Of a stretch of 64,000 bases of DNA, positions 56,922-64,000 are shown piece by piece. The stretch is from positions 3,100,001 to 3,164,000 of the forward strand of contig NZ_AUBJ02000001.1 in NCBI RefSeq assembly GCF_000429185.2. The letters are read 5' to 3'. The notes under the pieces are model-generated. The model ran no database searches and was not told the origin of the DNA. It worked only from the letters and a program-made list of their open reading frames with translations. A program made the translations under genes and the position numbers. Source of the DNA: Actinoalloteichus caeruleus DSM 43889 (GTDB lineage: Bacteria; Actinomycetota; Actinomycetes; Mycobacteriales; Pseudonocardiaceae). The stretch's first letter is position 1; each line of letters starts with the position of its first letter.

Positions 56922-56928
56922 GCCGGCG

Positions 56929-57321
56929 TTGAGCGTCGAGGAGTTCCTGAAGGCGGCCCGGGCCGGGCTGGACCGGTTGGAACCGGCGCGGGTCGAGCGC
57001 CTGCGCACGGGAGGCGGGTTGCTGGTGGACATCCGGCCGATGGCCAACCGCCGGGCGGAGGGCGAGATCCCGGGGGCCGTCGTGGTGGAACGCATCGTGC
57101 TGGAGTGGCGGCTGGACCCCGAGGGCCAGCACCGGCTCCCGGGGGTGGTGGCCGACCGCCCGGTCGTCGTCTTCTGCAACGAGGGCTACGCCTCCAGCCT
57201 CGCCGCCCGCGACCTGCGAACACTGGGGCTGCGGGCCGCCACCGACATGGTGGGCGGCTTCCGCGCGTGGAAGGCCGCCGGCCTGCCCGTGGTGCCCGGC
57301 GGTTCCCCAGCCGTGCCGTGA
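56929..57321 (+). CDS. Rhodanese-like protein
   Basis: A 130-residue single rhodanese domain: LLVDIRPMANRRAEGEIPGAVVVER, the catalytic Cys in VVFCNEGYASSLAA, and MVGGFRAWKAAGLPV. It carries or transfers persulfide sulfur. It starts 7 nt after the cysteine dioxygenase stop, probably at TTG 56929 with only a weak ribosome site, so translation may be coupled. Together the two genes suggest a small sulfur-catabolism unit. Confidence 0.88.
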   Translation: MSVEEFLKAARAGLDRLEPARVERLRTGGGLLVDIRPMANRRAEGEIPGAVVVERIVLEWRLDPEGQHRLPGVVADRPVVVFCNEGYASSLAARDLRTLGLRAATDMVGGFRAWKAAGLPVVPGGSPAVP

Positions 57322-57326
57322 CACCC

Positions 57327-57359
57327 CGCGCCGCGCGCCCGACCCGGGCGTGCGGCGCG
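57327..57359 (+). terminator. Terminator of the cysteine dioxygenase-rhodanese unit
   Basis: Arms CGCCGCGCGCCCG and CGGGCGTGCGGCG pair over 13 bp with one G-U and a 3-nt loop, extendable by 2 bp, just after the rhodanese stop. Confidence 0.75.
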
Positions 57360-57524
57360 AACGCGGGGCTCGGTCGGCCCCTCCGCGCGTGCCCCCGGGC
57401 CCCGCGCGGAGCCACCGGAGCCCTGGGACGGCGGGGCGGTGGCGTCCTCGGCGAACCGCCCCCCCGTGGTCGTACCGCGCCCGGGAACCGTCCTCGGCGC
57501 ACCACCTCCGGCCGGTTGGCCGGT

Positions 57525-58268
57525 TCAGGGCCGGAAGACCGGGTTCGGGAGCACCGTGAACGTGGCGCCATCCCAGTAGTCGCAGTCGTCGGCCTCGACC
57601 GCCAGGGTGATCCGGAACCCGGCGGAGACGTCGACGGTCACCTCGGACAGCACTCCCGGGACGACCTTCGTCCGTTCGACCGGCCCGTCATCCACCTGGG
57701 TCAACAGGGTGCGGCTGGTGTTGGGCGAACTGTCCGAGAGGGCCACCTCGGTGTGGAACTCCCCCACGTCCGCCGGGATGTTGTAGGTGATCGCGGCCTC
57801 GCACGGTCCGCTCTGCACCAGCGCGTCCGGGTACTCCTGCCGCAGCACCGTCGCGGACCCGATGTCGAAGTCGTACCCGCCGTCCACTGCGGTCTGGTCC
57901 ACCAACCGGATCTCGCCCACCGCCGCGACCGCCGTGTTCCGGCCCTGCTCGTCACCGGCCGCGTCCGTTCCCCCGGCACCGGTGTCCGTGACCGCCGGTG
58001 GGTCGGGGGCGGCCGTCTCGGTGACCGTGACGGTGGCCGCCTCGTTCCCCCCGACCTCCCGACCGGCGAAGTACGCCGTGAACACCCCGGCCACCGCCGT
58101 GATCAGCGTGGTGACGATCGCGCCGACGAGTCCGATCCTGGCCACCCGGACCTTCGGGTCGTGCTGGCCTCCGCCCCCGCCAGCACCCGGCGGAGGCGCG
58201 GGATATCCGCCGGAAGTGCCGCCTCCCCCCAGAGGTCCTCCCCTCCCGGGGCCACCCGGAACCACCAT
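57525..58268 (-). CDS. Single-pass membrane protein with extracytoplasmic domain
   Basis: A 247-residue protein. A Gly/Pro-rich cytoplasmic N-terminus (about 38 residues) precedes one transmembrane helix (IGLVGAIVTTLITAVAGVFTAYF), then a Thr/Ala-rich linker and a beta-rich exported domain with two cysteines (SGPCEAAITYNIP and EADDCDYWDG) that may bond; the layout recalls NPCBM-like carbohydrate-binding domains, unproven. ATG with GGGGGA upstream. Function unknown. Confidence 0.78.
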   Translation of the reverse strand: MVVPGGPGRGGPLGGGGTSGGYPAPPPGAGGGGGQHDPKVRVARIGLVGAIVTTLITAVAGVFTAYFAGREVGGNEAATVTVTETAAPDPPAVTDTGAGGTDAAGDEQGRNTAVAAVGEIRLVDQTAVDGGYDFDIGSATVLRQEYPDALVQSGPCEAAITYNIPADVGEFHTEVALSDSSPNTSRTLLTQVDDGPVERTKVVPGVLSEVTVDVSAGFRITLAVEADDCDYWDGATFTVLPNPVFRP

Positions 58269-58609
58269 CGCGAATCCCCCAGTGCCTACGGTGTGACCGA
58301 CAGTTCACCCTCTGGCACTGTATCCAGCTTGTGGTCCGCACCACAGGGATTCCGCCAGTCCCCCTGCTCCGCCCCGCGCGCGGCCACCCCACGACCTGCC
58401 GGTTCCGCGACGAGGTCGTGGCTTCCCGGGCCTGCCGGAGAACCCGTGACCACCGACCTCGTGTGTGTGCGACGGCTCGACCGTCACCCCCGGTCGGCGC
58501 GGCGGCGCTCGTCCCCGGGGGTCGGGGGCGGTGGCGGTCGTGCTCCCGGCCCAGGAGTAGGGCGAAAACCCACCACCGGGGCGGCGGGCCCGGCTAGCGT
58601 GCCGGTCCT

Positions 58610-59770
58610 GTGAGACCGTTCACCGCGCTGCGCCGCCCAGGGGTCCTGCTGGCCGTCCTCGTTCCGCTGGCGCTGCTGCCGATGACCCTGGCCGACGGGG
58701 TGCTCGCCGTCCTGCTGGCCTGGTCCGGCGCACTGCTGGGCCTGTTGGGGGTCTCCCTCGCGCTCCAGCTGGGCATGTTGCTCGGGGCGGCGCTCGGCGG
58801 CGGGCGGGTGACCCGCGTCGGTGTCGGCGTCGGCCGGCTGGTCCGGGAGTGGAGCACGCCGCGCCGGGTGGTCGCGGTGCGGGCCGTCCCCGTCTCGCTG
58901 TCGGTCTCGATCAGCCCGGACCGGCTCCCGGTGCGCCTCCGGTTGTGGGCGACGGGTCTGTGCTCCGCCCTGGCCGGAGCGACGGCCGCCGCCCTCCCGC
59001 TGCTCGGTGTGCCCGATCCGTTGTGGACCGGGGCTCTCCTCGGCGGGGTGGCGCGGATCGTCCACGCGCTGCTCCCCCGCGACACGGCCGGCAGCACCTC
59101 CACCGGGTGGCTGCTGTTCCGCCTGCCCCGGGTCTCCGGTGCCCGGCTCGCCGAGATGGAGGCGGCCCCGCTCGCCCGGGAGGTCACCGAGGCGGTGCTG
59201 GCCGGTCAGCTGACCGAGGCCGCCGCGGCCGCCGACCGGCTGGCGCGGGCGCGGCCGGGGACCTGGTCGACCTCCGCCTGCCAGGTCAGCGTCCTGGAGG
59301 CCACCGGCCGGTACGCCAAGGCGGTGGCGGTGACGATGGGCATGGTCCAGCGCGGTGGGGACGACCCCCGCCGGATGTCCTTCGCCCTGGCCGGGCTGGC
59401 CGGCCTCGCGGTGTCCGCGGTGGAGGTCGGCCAGGTGGAACCGGACACCGGGCTGCCGGTGGCGCGCAGGGCCATGTCGGACGCCGTGCGGCTCGGCTAC
59501 CCGGAACACCGGCTGAACGGGACCCGTGCCGCGCTCGCCCTGCTCGACGGGGACGTGGCGGCCTCGGCGCGGCTCGCCGCGCTGGCCGCCGACCAGAGCC
59601 AGGGCCCGTTGTCCCGCGCGGACGACCTGGCCACCCTCGCCCGGGCCCGGATGGCGGCCGGCGACAACGCGGGGGCCCGCGAGGCGCTCGGCCGGGCCGA
59701 GGAACTCGCCGCCTGGTGGCCCCGGGTCGCGGCCGTGCGGGAACGCCTCGACGTGGGGGCGCCCCGCTGA
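58610..59770 (+). CDS. Membrane protein with cytosolic TPR-like region
   Basis: A 386-residue protein. N-terminal helices (GVLLAVLVPLALLPMTLADG, VLAVLLAWSGALLGLLGVSL) and another pair near residues 115-145 anchor it; the C-terminal 200 residues are Ala/Leu/Arg-rich TPR-like repeats (LAGQLTEAAAAADRLARARPG, ARARMAAGDNAGAREALGRA). Uncharacterised proteins of this layout occur in Pseudonocardiales. GTG start, TAGCGT 9 nt upstream. Function unknown. Confidence 0.75.
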   Translation: MRPFTALRRPGVLLAVLVPLALLPMTLADGVLAVLLAWSGALLGLLGVSLALQLGMLLGAALGGGRVTRVGVGVGRLVREWSTPRRVVAVRAVPVSLSVSISPDRLPVRLRLWATGLCSALAGATAAALPLLGVPDPLWTGALLGGVARIVHALLPRDTAGSTSTGWLLFRLPRVSGARLAEMEAAPLAREVTEAVLAGQLTEAAAAADRLARARPGTWSTSACQVSVLEATGRYAKAVAVTMGMVQRGGDDPRRMSFALAGLAGLAVSAVEVGQVEPDTGLPVARRAMSDAVRLGYPEHRLNGTRAALALLDGDVAASARLAALAADQSQGPLSRADDLATLARARMAAGDNAGAREALGRAEELAAWWPRVAAVRERLDVGAPR

Positions 59771-59860
59771 GGGCGGCCGCGCCCCCCGGAAGGGCGGTGA
59801 ACCCGCGAGCCGACCGCGCGCTGGGCCGCCGCGTGCTGGGCCGCGCCGCGCGTCGGGACG

Positions 59861-62419
59861 TCAGCCGGCCAGCACCACCAGGCCCAGTTCGGCCGGTTCG
59901 GTGAGCAGCCCGTGGCGGGGCAGGACCCGGACCGTGTAGCCGGTGGCCCCGGCGTGCGGCAACACCACCTCGCCCCGGAAGGAACCGTCCTCCGTCCTGC
60001 GCATGTCGGCGGTGACCACCTCGTGCAGCTCGCCGTCCTCGTCCACCCGACCCACGACGGCCTGCACCATGACGTCCTCGTCGGTCAGCCCGGCCAGCTC
60101 GACGCGGCTGGTCACCGTCACCTCGGCCCCCAGCAGCGGCACGGACTCGCCGTCGTAGGACAGGTCGCTGTCCAGCACCCGCACCTCCGGCCACGCGGCC
60201 TCCACGCGGGAGCGGAACCCCGCCACCTCCCGGGCACCCCGGTAGTCGTCGGCCGACATGGTGCCCGCCGACCGGGCCGCCGGCAGGTAGCAGCCCTCGA
60301 CGTACTCGCGCACCATCCGGCTGGCCTGCACCCTGGGCCCCAGCGTGGTCAGGGTGTGGCGCACCATCGACATCCACCGCGTCGGCACGCCGTCCTCCCG
60401 CCGCTCGTAGAACAACGGGGTCACCTCGTCGGTGAGCAAGCGGTAGAGCGCGGAGGCCTCCAGGTCGTCCCGCCGTCGGGGGTCGGTGACCCCGTCGGCG
60501 GTGGGGATGGACCAGCCGTTGCGACCGTCCTGGAACTCGTCCCACCACCCGTCCCGCACGGACAGGTTCAGGCCGCCGTTGAGCGCCGCCTTCATCCCGG
60601 ACGTGCCGCAGGCCTCCAGCGGGCGCAGCGGGTTGTTCAACCACACGTCGCAGCCCCAGTAGAGGTACCGGGCGAGGGACATGTCGTAGCCGGGCAGGAA
60701 GACGATCCGGTGCCGCACCTCGGGGTCGTCGGCGAAGCGCACCACCTGTTGGATCAGCGCCTTGCCGCCCTCGTCGGCGGGGTGGGACTTGCCGGCCACC
60801 ACGAGCTGCACCGGCCGGTCCGGGTCGAGCAGGATGGACCGCAGCCGGTCCGGGTCGCGCAGCATCAGCGTCAGCCGCTTGTAGGTGGGGACGCGGCGGG
60901 CGAAGCCGATGGTGAGGACGTCCGGGTCGAACACCGACTCGGTCCAGTCCAGTTCCAGTTCGGACGCTCCCCGGTGCAGCCAGGCGTCCCGCAGCCTCCG
61001 CCGCACCTCGGCGACGAGCCGTTCCCGCAGGGTGCAGCGGATCTCCCACAGCAACGCGTCGGTGATCGGTTCGACCCCGCGCAGCCTGCTGGCGTGTTCC
61101 AACGCCGAGTCGGCGTCCCCGAAGAGCCGGTTGATCTCCCGGGCCGACCAGGTCGGGCCGTGCACACCGTTGGTGACGGAGGTGATCGGCACCTCCTCGG
61201 CGTCGAACCCGGGCCACTGCCCCCGGAACATGTCCCGCAGGACCCGGCCGTGGAGCTGGGACACCCCGTTGGCCCGCTGCGCGAGCCGCAGCCCCATGTT
61301 GGCCATGTTGAACATGTTCGGGTTGTCCTCGGCGCCCAGCGCGAGGACCCGCCGGGTGCTGACACCGGGCAGCAGGTCGTGGTCGCCGCCGTCGCCGAAG
61401 TAGTGGCGGACCATGTCGACCCGGTACCGGTCGATGCCGGCCGGGACGGGGGTGTGGGTGGTGAAGACCGTTCCGGCGCGGACGGCGGCAAGGGTCTGGT
61501 CGAAGTCCAGACCCTCCTGTTCGGTGAGTTCCCGGATGCGCTCCAGGCCGAGGAAACCGGCGTGCCCCTCGTTGGTGTGGAACACCTCGGGTTGGGGGTG
61601 GCCGGTGAGCTGGCAGTAGGCGCGGACCGCCCGCATCCCGCCGATCCCGGCCAGGATCTCCTGCTGGATGCGGTGGTCCTGGTCGCCCCCGTAGAGCCGG
61701 TCGGTGATGCCGCGCAGCTCCGGCTCGTTCTCGGGCAGGTCGGTGTCCAGCAGCAGCAGCGGCACCCGCCCGACCCTCGCCTGCCAGATCCGGGCGCGCA
61801 GCACGCGGCCCCGGGGCATCGCCACCCGCACCAGGACGGGAGCGCCCTCGGCGTCGGTGAGCTGTTCGAGGGGCAGCGCGCGGGGGTCGATCAGCGGGTA
61901 GTGCTCGACCTGCCACCCGTCCGGCGACAGCGACTGGCGGAAGTAGCCGGACCGGTAGAGCAGGCCCACGGCCACCAGGGGGACGCCCAGGTCGGAGCAG
62001 GCCTTCAGGTGGTCGCCGGCGAGCACGCCGAGCCCACCGGAGTAGTTCGGCAGCGCCTCGGTGACGCCGAACTCCATCGAGAAGTAGGCGACGGCGGCCG
62101 GCAGGTCACCCAGCTCCTCCTGGCGGCGCTGGTACCAGCGCTGCTCGGTGAGGTACCGGCGCAGGTCGTCGTCGAGGGCGCGGGTCTGGGAGAGGAAGTT
62201 CTCGTCGCGGGCCAACTGCTCCAGGCGTTCCGCCCGCACCTCGCCGAGCAGCCGCAGCGGGTCGCCCTTCACCGTCGCCCAGGCCCGGGGGGAGATCGAG
62301 GCGAACAGGTCCTGGGTCGGCGGGTGCCAGGTCCAGCGCAGGTTCGTGGCCAGGGTGCCCAGGGCGCGCAGGGGCTCGGGCAGGTGAGCTCGGACGGTGA
62401 AGCGACGCACAGCTTTCAC
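59861..62419 (-). CDS. glgP: Alpha-glucan (glycogen) phosphorylase
   Basis: An 852-residue PLP enzyme that releases glucose 1-phosphate from alpha-1,4 glucans. The N-terminal DUF3417 domain (RRFTVRAHLPEPL, NLRWTWHPPTQDLF) identifies the short actinobacterial/archaeal form. Seen: AYFSMEFGVTEALPNYSGGLG, VFHTNEGHAGFL, VTNGVHGPTW, and the PLP Lys in EACGTSGMKAALNGGLN. In many actinomycetes glgE lies next to it; here it does not. GTG start with TAGGGT 8 nt upstream; a GTG three codons later is possible. Confidence 0.95.
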   Translation of the reverse strand: MKAVRRFTVRAHLPEPLRALGTLATNLRWTWHPPTQDLFASISPRAWATVKGDPLRLLGEVRAERLEQLARDENFLSQTRALDDDLRRYLTEQRWYQRRQEELGDLPAAVAYFSMEFGVTEALPNYSGGLGVLAGDHLKACSDLGVPLVAVGLLYRSGYFRQSLSPDGWQVEHYPLIDPRALPLEQLTDAEGAPVLVRVAMPRGRVLRARIWQARVGRVPLLLLDTDLPENEPELRGITDRLYGGDQDHRIQQEILAGIGGMRAVRAYCQLTGHPQPEVFHTNEGHAGFLGLERIRELTEQEGLDFDQTLAAVRAGTVFTTHTPVPAGIDRYRVDMVRHYFGDGGDHDLLPGVSTRRVLALGAEDNPNMFNMANMGLRLAQRANGVSQLHGRVLRDMFRGQWPGFDAEEVPITSVTNGVHGPTWSAREINRLFGDADSALEHASRLRGVEPITDALLWEIRCTLRERLVAEVRRRLRDAWLHRGASELELDWTESVFDPDVLTIGFARRVPTYKRLTLMLRDPDRLRSILLDPDRPVQLVVAGKSHPADEGGKALIQQVVRFADDPEVRHRIVFLPGYDMSLARYLYWGCDVWLNNPLRPLEACGTSGMKAALNGGLNLSVRDGWWDEFQDGRNGWSIPTADGVTDPRRRDDLEASALYRLLTDEVTPLFYERREDGVPTRWMSMVRHTLTTLGPRVQASRMVREYVEGCYLPAARSAGTMSADDYRGAREVAGFRSRVEAAWPEVRVLDSDLSYDGESVPLLGAEVTVTSRVELAGLTDEDVMVQAVVGRVDEDGELHEVVTADMRRTEDGSFRGEVVLPHAGATGYTVRVLPRHGLLTEPAELGLVVLAG

Positions 62420-62427
62420 GAATGCGG

Positions 62428-62433
62428 ACCCTA
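62428..62433 (-). promoter_or_regulatory. -10 element for leaderless glgP
   Basis: TAGGGT on the minus strand, 8 nt before GTG 62419. Confidence 0.4.
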
Positions 62434-62986
62434 TCTGTCCGGTAGCGGACGTGGTGGTGACGCGGGAGTGACGGGCGCCGCCTTTCCCGGGCTGGTGTGG
62501 CGACCCGGGTGGAGCGCGGCCCGGGGTGGGCGGTCGGCGCGCTGGTGCGGCGGGGCGGCGCCTGCCACGACGTCGCGACCGTCCACCCGGCGCACCATCC
62601 GCCCCAGGCGCCCGTTCCGTCTCACCCGCTGCCTACCAGATGGGCAGAGTGCCACCACCGGGTTCACCCGTCCGACGCGATGCCCCCCTTTCGTGTTCTC
62701 GGGGAGTGATCGGCGGCCGGGTGGGTACGGGGTTCCGCCGCACCCGGCGCGGCGGACGCGGCGCCGCCGGCGGAGGCCGGCGTCTCCCCCTGCGTGGGCG
62801 CGGTGGATGCGCTCGCGGGCCCCCGGCGCGGGGTGACGGTCGGCGACCAGCCCTTCCAGCAGGACGTTTGCGGGTGACCCACCCGGGGGTAGTCGCGGAT
62901 TCGAGTAGCCATCGCCGCCTGACGGGGTGACGATGTCTTACCTAGAGCGACCGCACGGTCACCGGAACTCACTGGGGAGGTCGGGC
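62434..62986. other. Intergenic region between glgP and the small membrane protein gene
   Basis: No gene recognised; translations are low-complexity. The segment nearest the right (62880-62950) has -10-like matches (TAGCCA near 62906 and TACCTA near 62939) that could drive the small gene. Confidence 0.4.
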
Positions 62987-63190
62987 ATGGGTCTACGTTT
63001 CTACGTGATCAGCGCTGCGGCGCTCATCACCTCCGCGGTCGTGGGAATCCTGCTGGGGGCGGTGGTGACCACGCTGCACTCGGACGTGACCCGCATCGAG
63101 ACGTCCGTGATCACCCCGGCCGCCGACCACGACGTCCCCAGTCAGGAGAACGCCCCGGAGCCCCGACTGGCCACCGTGCCGGAACGCTGA
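62987..63190 (+). CDS. Small single-pass membrane protein
   Basis: A 67-residue protein: a short basic start, one transmembrane helix (FYVISAAALITSAVVGILLGAVV), then a short exported tail with Thr, Glu and Pro. ATG 62987 has GGGGAGG 6 nt upstream. Family not recognised; similar size and layout to many actinobacterial hypothetical proteins. Confidence 0.6.
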   Translation: MGLRFYVISAAALITSAVVGILLGAVVTTLHSDVTRIETSVITPAADHDVPSQENAPEPRLATVPER

Positions 63191-63742
63191 CCCGCCCCCG
63201 GCCGCACCGCCGCCCGCCCCGGCGGCCGCCGACCAGCCGCCCGCCCCAGGGCACCGGGCTCCCCCGTTCCCGCGTCGCCGTGCTCCCGCGCTGGCCCACC
63301 CGGTGCCACCGGTGGGCCGCGATCGCCCACCACCCCGGCTGACCCGAACCCGCGCTACCGCCGCACCGACCGCGACCACAGGCCTCGACCCACTCCCGCG
63401 TCGCCGAGCCCCCGGTTCCCGGCTCCGACACGGTGCCGTTTCCGGGCGCCGGCCTCCCGATCGTGAAACCGAGGCGTGCGGTCCTCCGCCGACCGCGAGC
63501 GGGCGCACGACGGAGCCAGCGGAGTGGGCCACGAGTCGGGGCGTGCGTGCTCCCGAATCCACCGCCCCCCTCCCCGAGCCCCCGCCCTCTCCGCGCTCGA
63601 TGGCGCTGGCCGACCCGAAGCCTCCGGAGGACGACGGTCGGGTCACCGGAAACCCTCGGACGCCCCGAATCTCCCCGGACCGAATTCTCGCCGAGGCCTG
63701 GTGGATAACCTGTGGGAAATTCAGGGAAAGGCATATTCGGCA
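63191..63742. other. Intergenic region before the terminal ABC ATPase gene
   Basis: No gene recognised in either strand. The last 80 bases become AT-richer (GGATAACCTGTGGGAAATTC), as expected of a promoter and leader. Confidence 0.4.
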
Positions 63743-64000
63743 ATGTTGACGGCACACGGGATAACCTTCTCCTACGACGGGAGGAAATCGACCCTGACCG
63801 ATGTGAGCATTCACGTGCGCTCCGGACGAACCATTGTTCTTGGGCCGAACGGCGCAGGGAAGACGACGTTGTTGAACGTCCTCGCGGGCAACGTGAGCGC
63901 ACGTGCGGGCAGTGTCGCGCTGTCCGTCGGCGACGGTGTTCCACCGGTCCAGCCCCGCGACCGCGCCCGGTACGCCCGCGCGGTGGGGTGGTTGCCGCAA
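63743..64000 (+). CDS. ABC transporter ATP-binding protein, N-terminal part (cut by window edge)
   Basis: The first 86 residues of an ABC ATPase continue past the right edge. The sequence starts MLTAHGITFSYDGRKSTLTD and has Walker A VLGPNGAGKTTLLNVLAG; the last residues, AVGWLPQ, reach the Q-loop. ATG 63743 has GGGAAAGG about 11 nt upstream; an in-frame GTG at 63701 is an alternative. Partner proteins lie outside the window, so cargo cannot be told. Confidence 0.85.
   Translation, partial: MLTAHGITFSYDGRKSTLTDVSIHVRSGRTIVLGPNGAGKTTLLNVLAGNVSARAGSVALSVGDGVPPVQPRDRARYARAVGWLPQ

Noticed and set aside
59912-62836. A 974-residue open frame antisense to glgP
   Set aside because: Complement of a conserved enzyme with all catalytic blocks; composition-driven.

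Overview
The window is a very G+C-rich (roughly 70-75%), densely packed piece of an actinobacterial chromosome, most likely from the order Pseudonocardiales. The evidence is the codon bias, frequent GTG/TTG starts, DUF397 proteins, a WhiJ-type (DUF5753) regulator, type VII secretion substrates, and a gene order that follows the Mycobacterium tuberculosis stretch from leuB to the Rv3041c-type ABC ATPase. From memory of that genome the shared order is leuB, serA, ilvC-ilvN-ilvB, cfp6-like, DoxX, lppZ-like, gatB, gatA, gatC, ACT protein, ligA, MetE-like, mnmA, cysteine desulfurase, etfA-etfB, GH57 branching enzyme, GT4, acyltransferase, two methyltransferases, enoyl-CoA hydratase and ABC ATPase. 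No rRNA, tRNA, CRISPR array or transposase was seen.

Region 1 (1-20100) is amino-acid biosynthesis: a partial FAH-family gene, cimA (citramalate synthase), leuB, a large secreted S8 protease, serA, a DUF397 gene, the ilvBNC operon, a PH-domain membrane protein, ilvD, DoxX, a 2-hydroxyacid dehydrogenase and a lipoprotein. cimA and ilvB are each preceded by an attenuator: a short leader peptide rich in branched-chain residues whose stop codon lies in a strong hairpin, followed by an intrinsic terminator with a U-run.

Region 2 (20300-27100) is the gatCAB amidotransferase cluster. An AAA ATPase plus DUF4276 (TOPRIM-like) pair, resembling anti-phage modules of the OLD/PARIS type, sits between gatA and gatB, where M. 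tuberculosis has pfkA. Region 3 (27100-49700) is mostly housekeeping: ligA, mnmA with a cysteine desulfurase, electron transfer flavoprotein, genes of the polymethylated-glucan type (GH57 branching enzyme, a frameshifted GT4, an acyltransferase), methyltransferases, echA, an M23 peptidase and an ABC ATPase. A lower-GC helix-turn-helix/TPR regulator interrupts it at 36.2 kb.

Region 4 (49700-64000) is more accessory: a type VII secretion substrate locus (YbaB-like, WXG100, and a large repeat-bearing WXG100-like protein), a tandem array of three DUF397 genes with duplicated flanks and a degenerate WhiJ-type regulator, a cysteine dioxygenase/rhodanese pair, two membrane proteins, glycogen phosphorylase, a small membrane protein and the start of an ABC transporter ATPase gene.

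A theme across the window is leaderless translation: at least eleven genes or leader peptides have a TANNNT-like -10 hexamer only 6-8 nt before the start codon, which also helps to choose starts.
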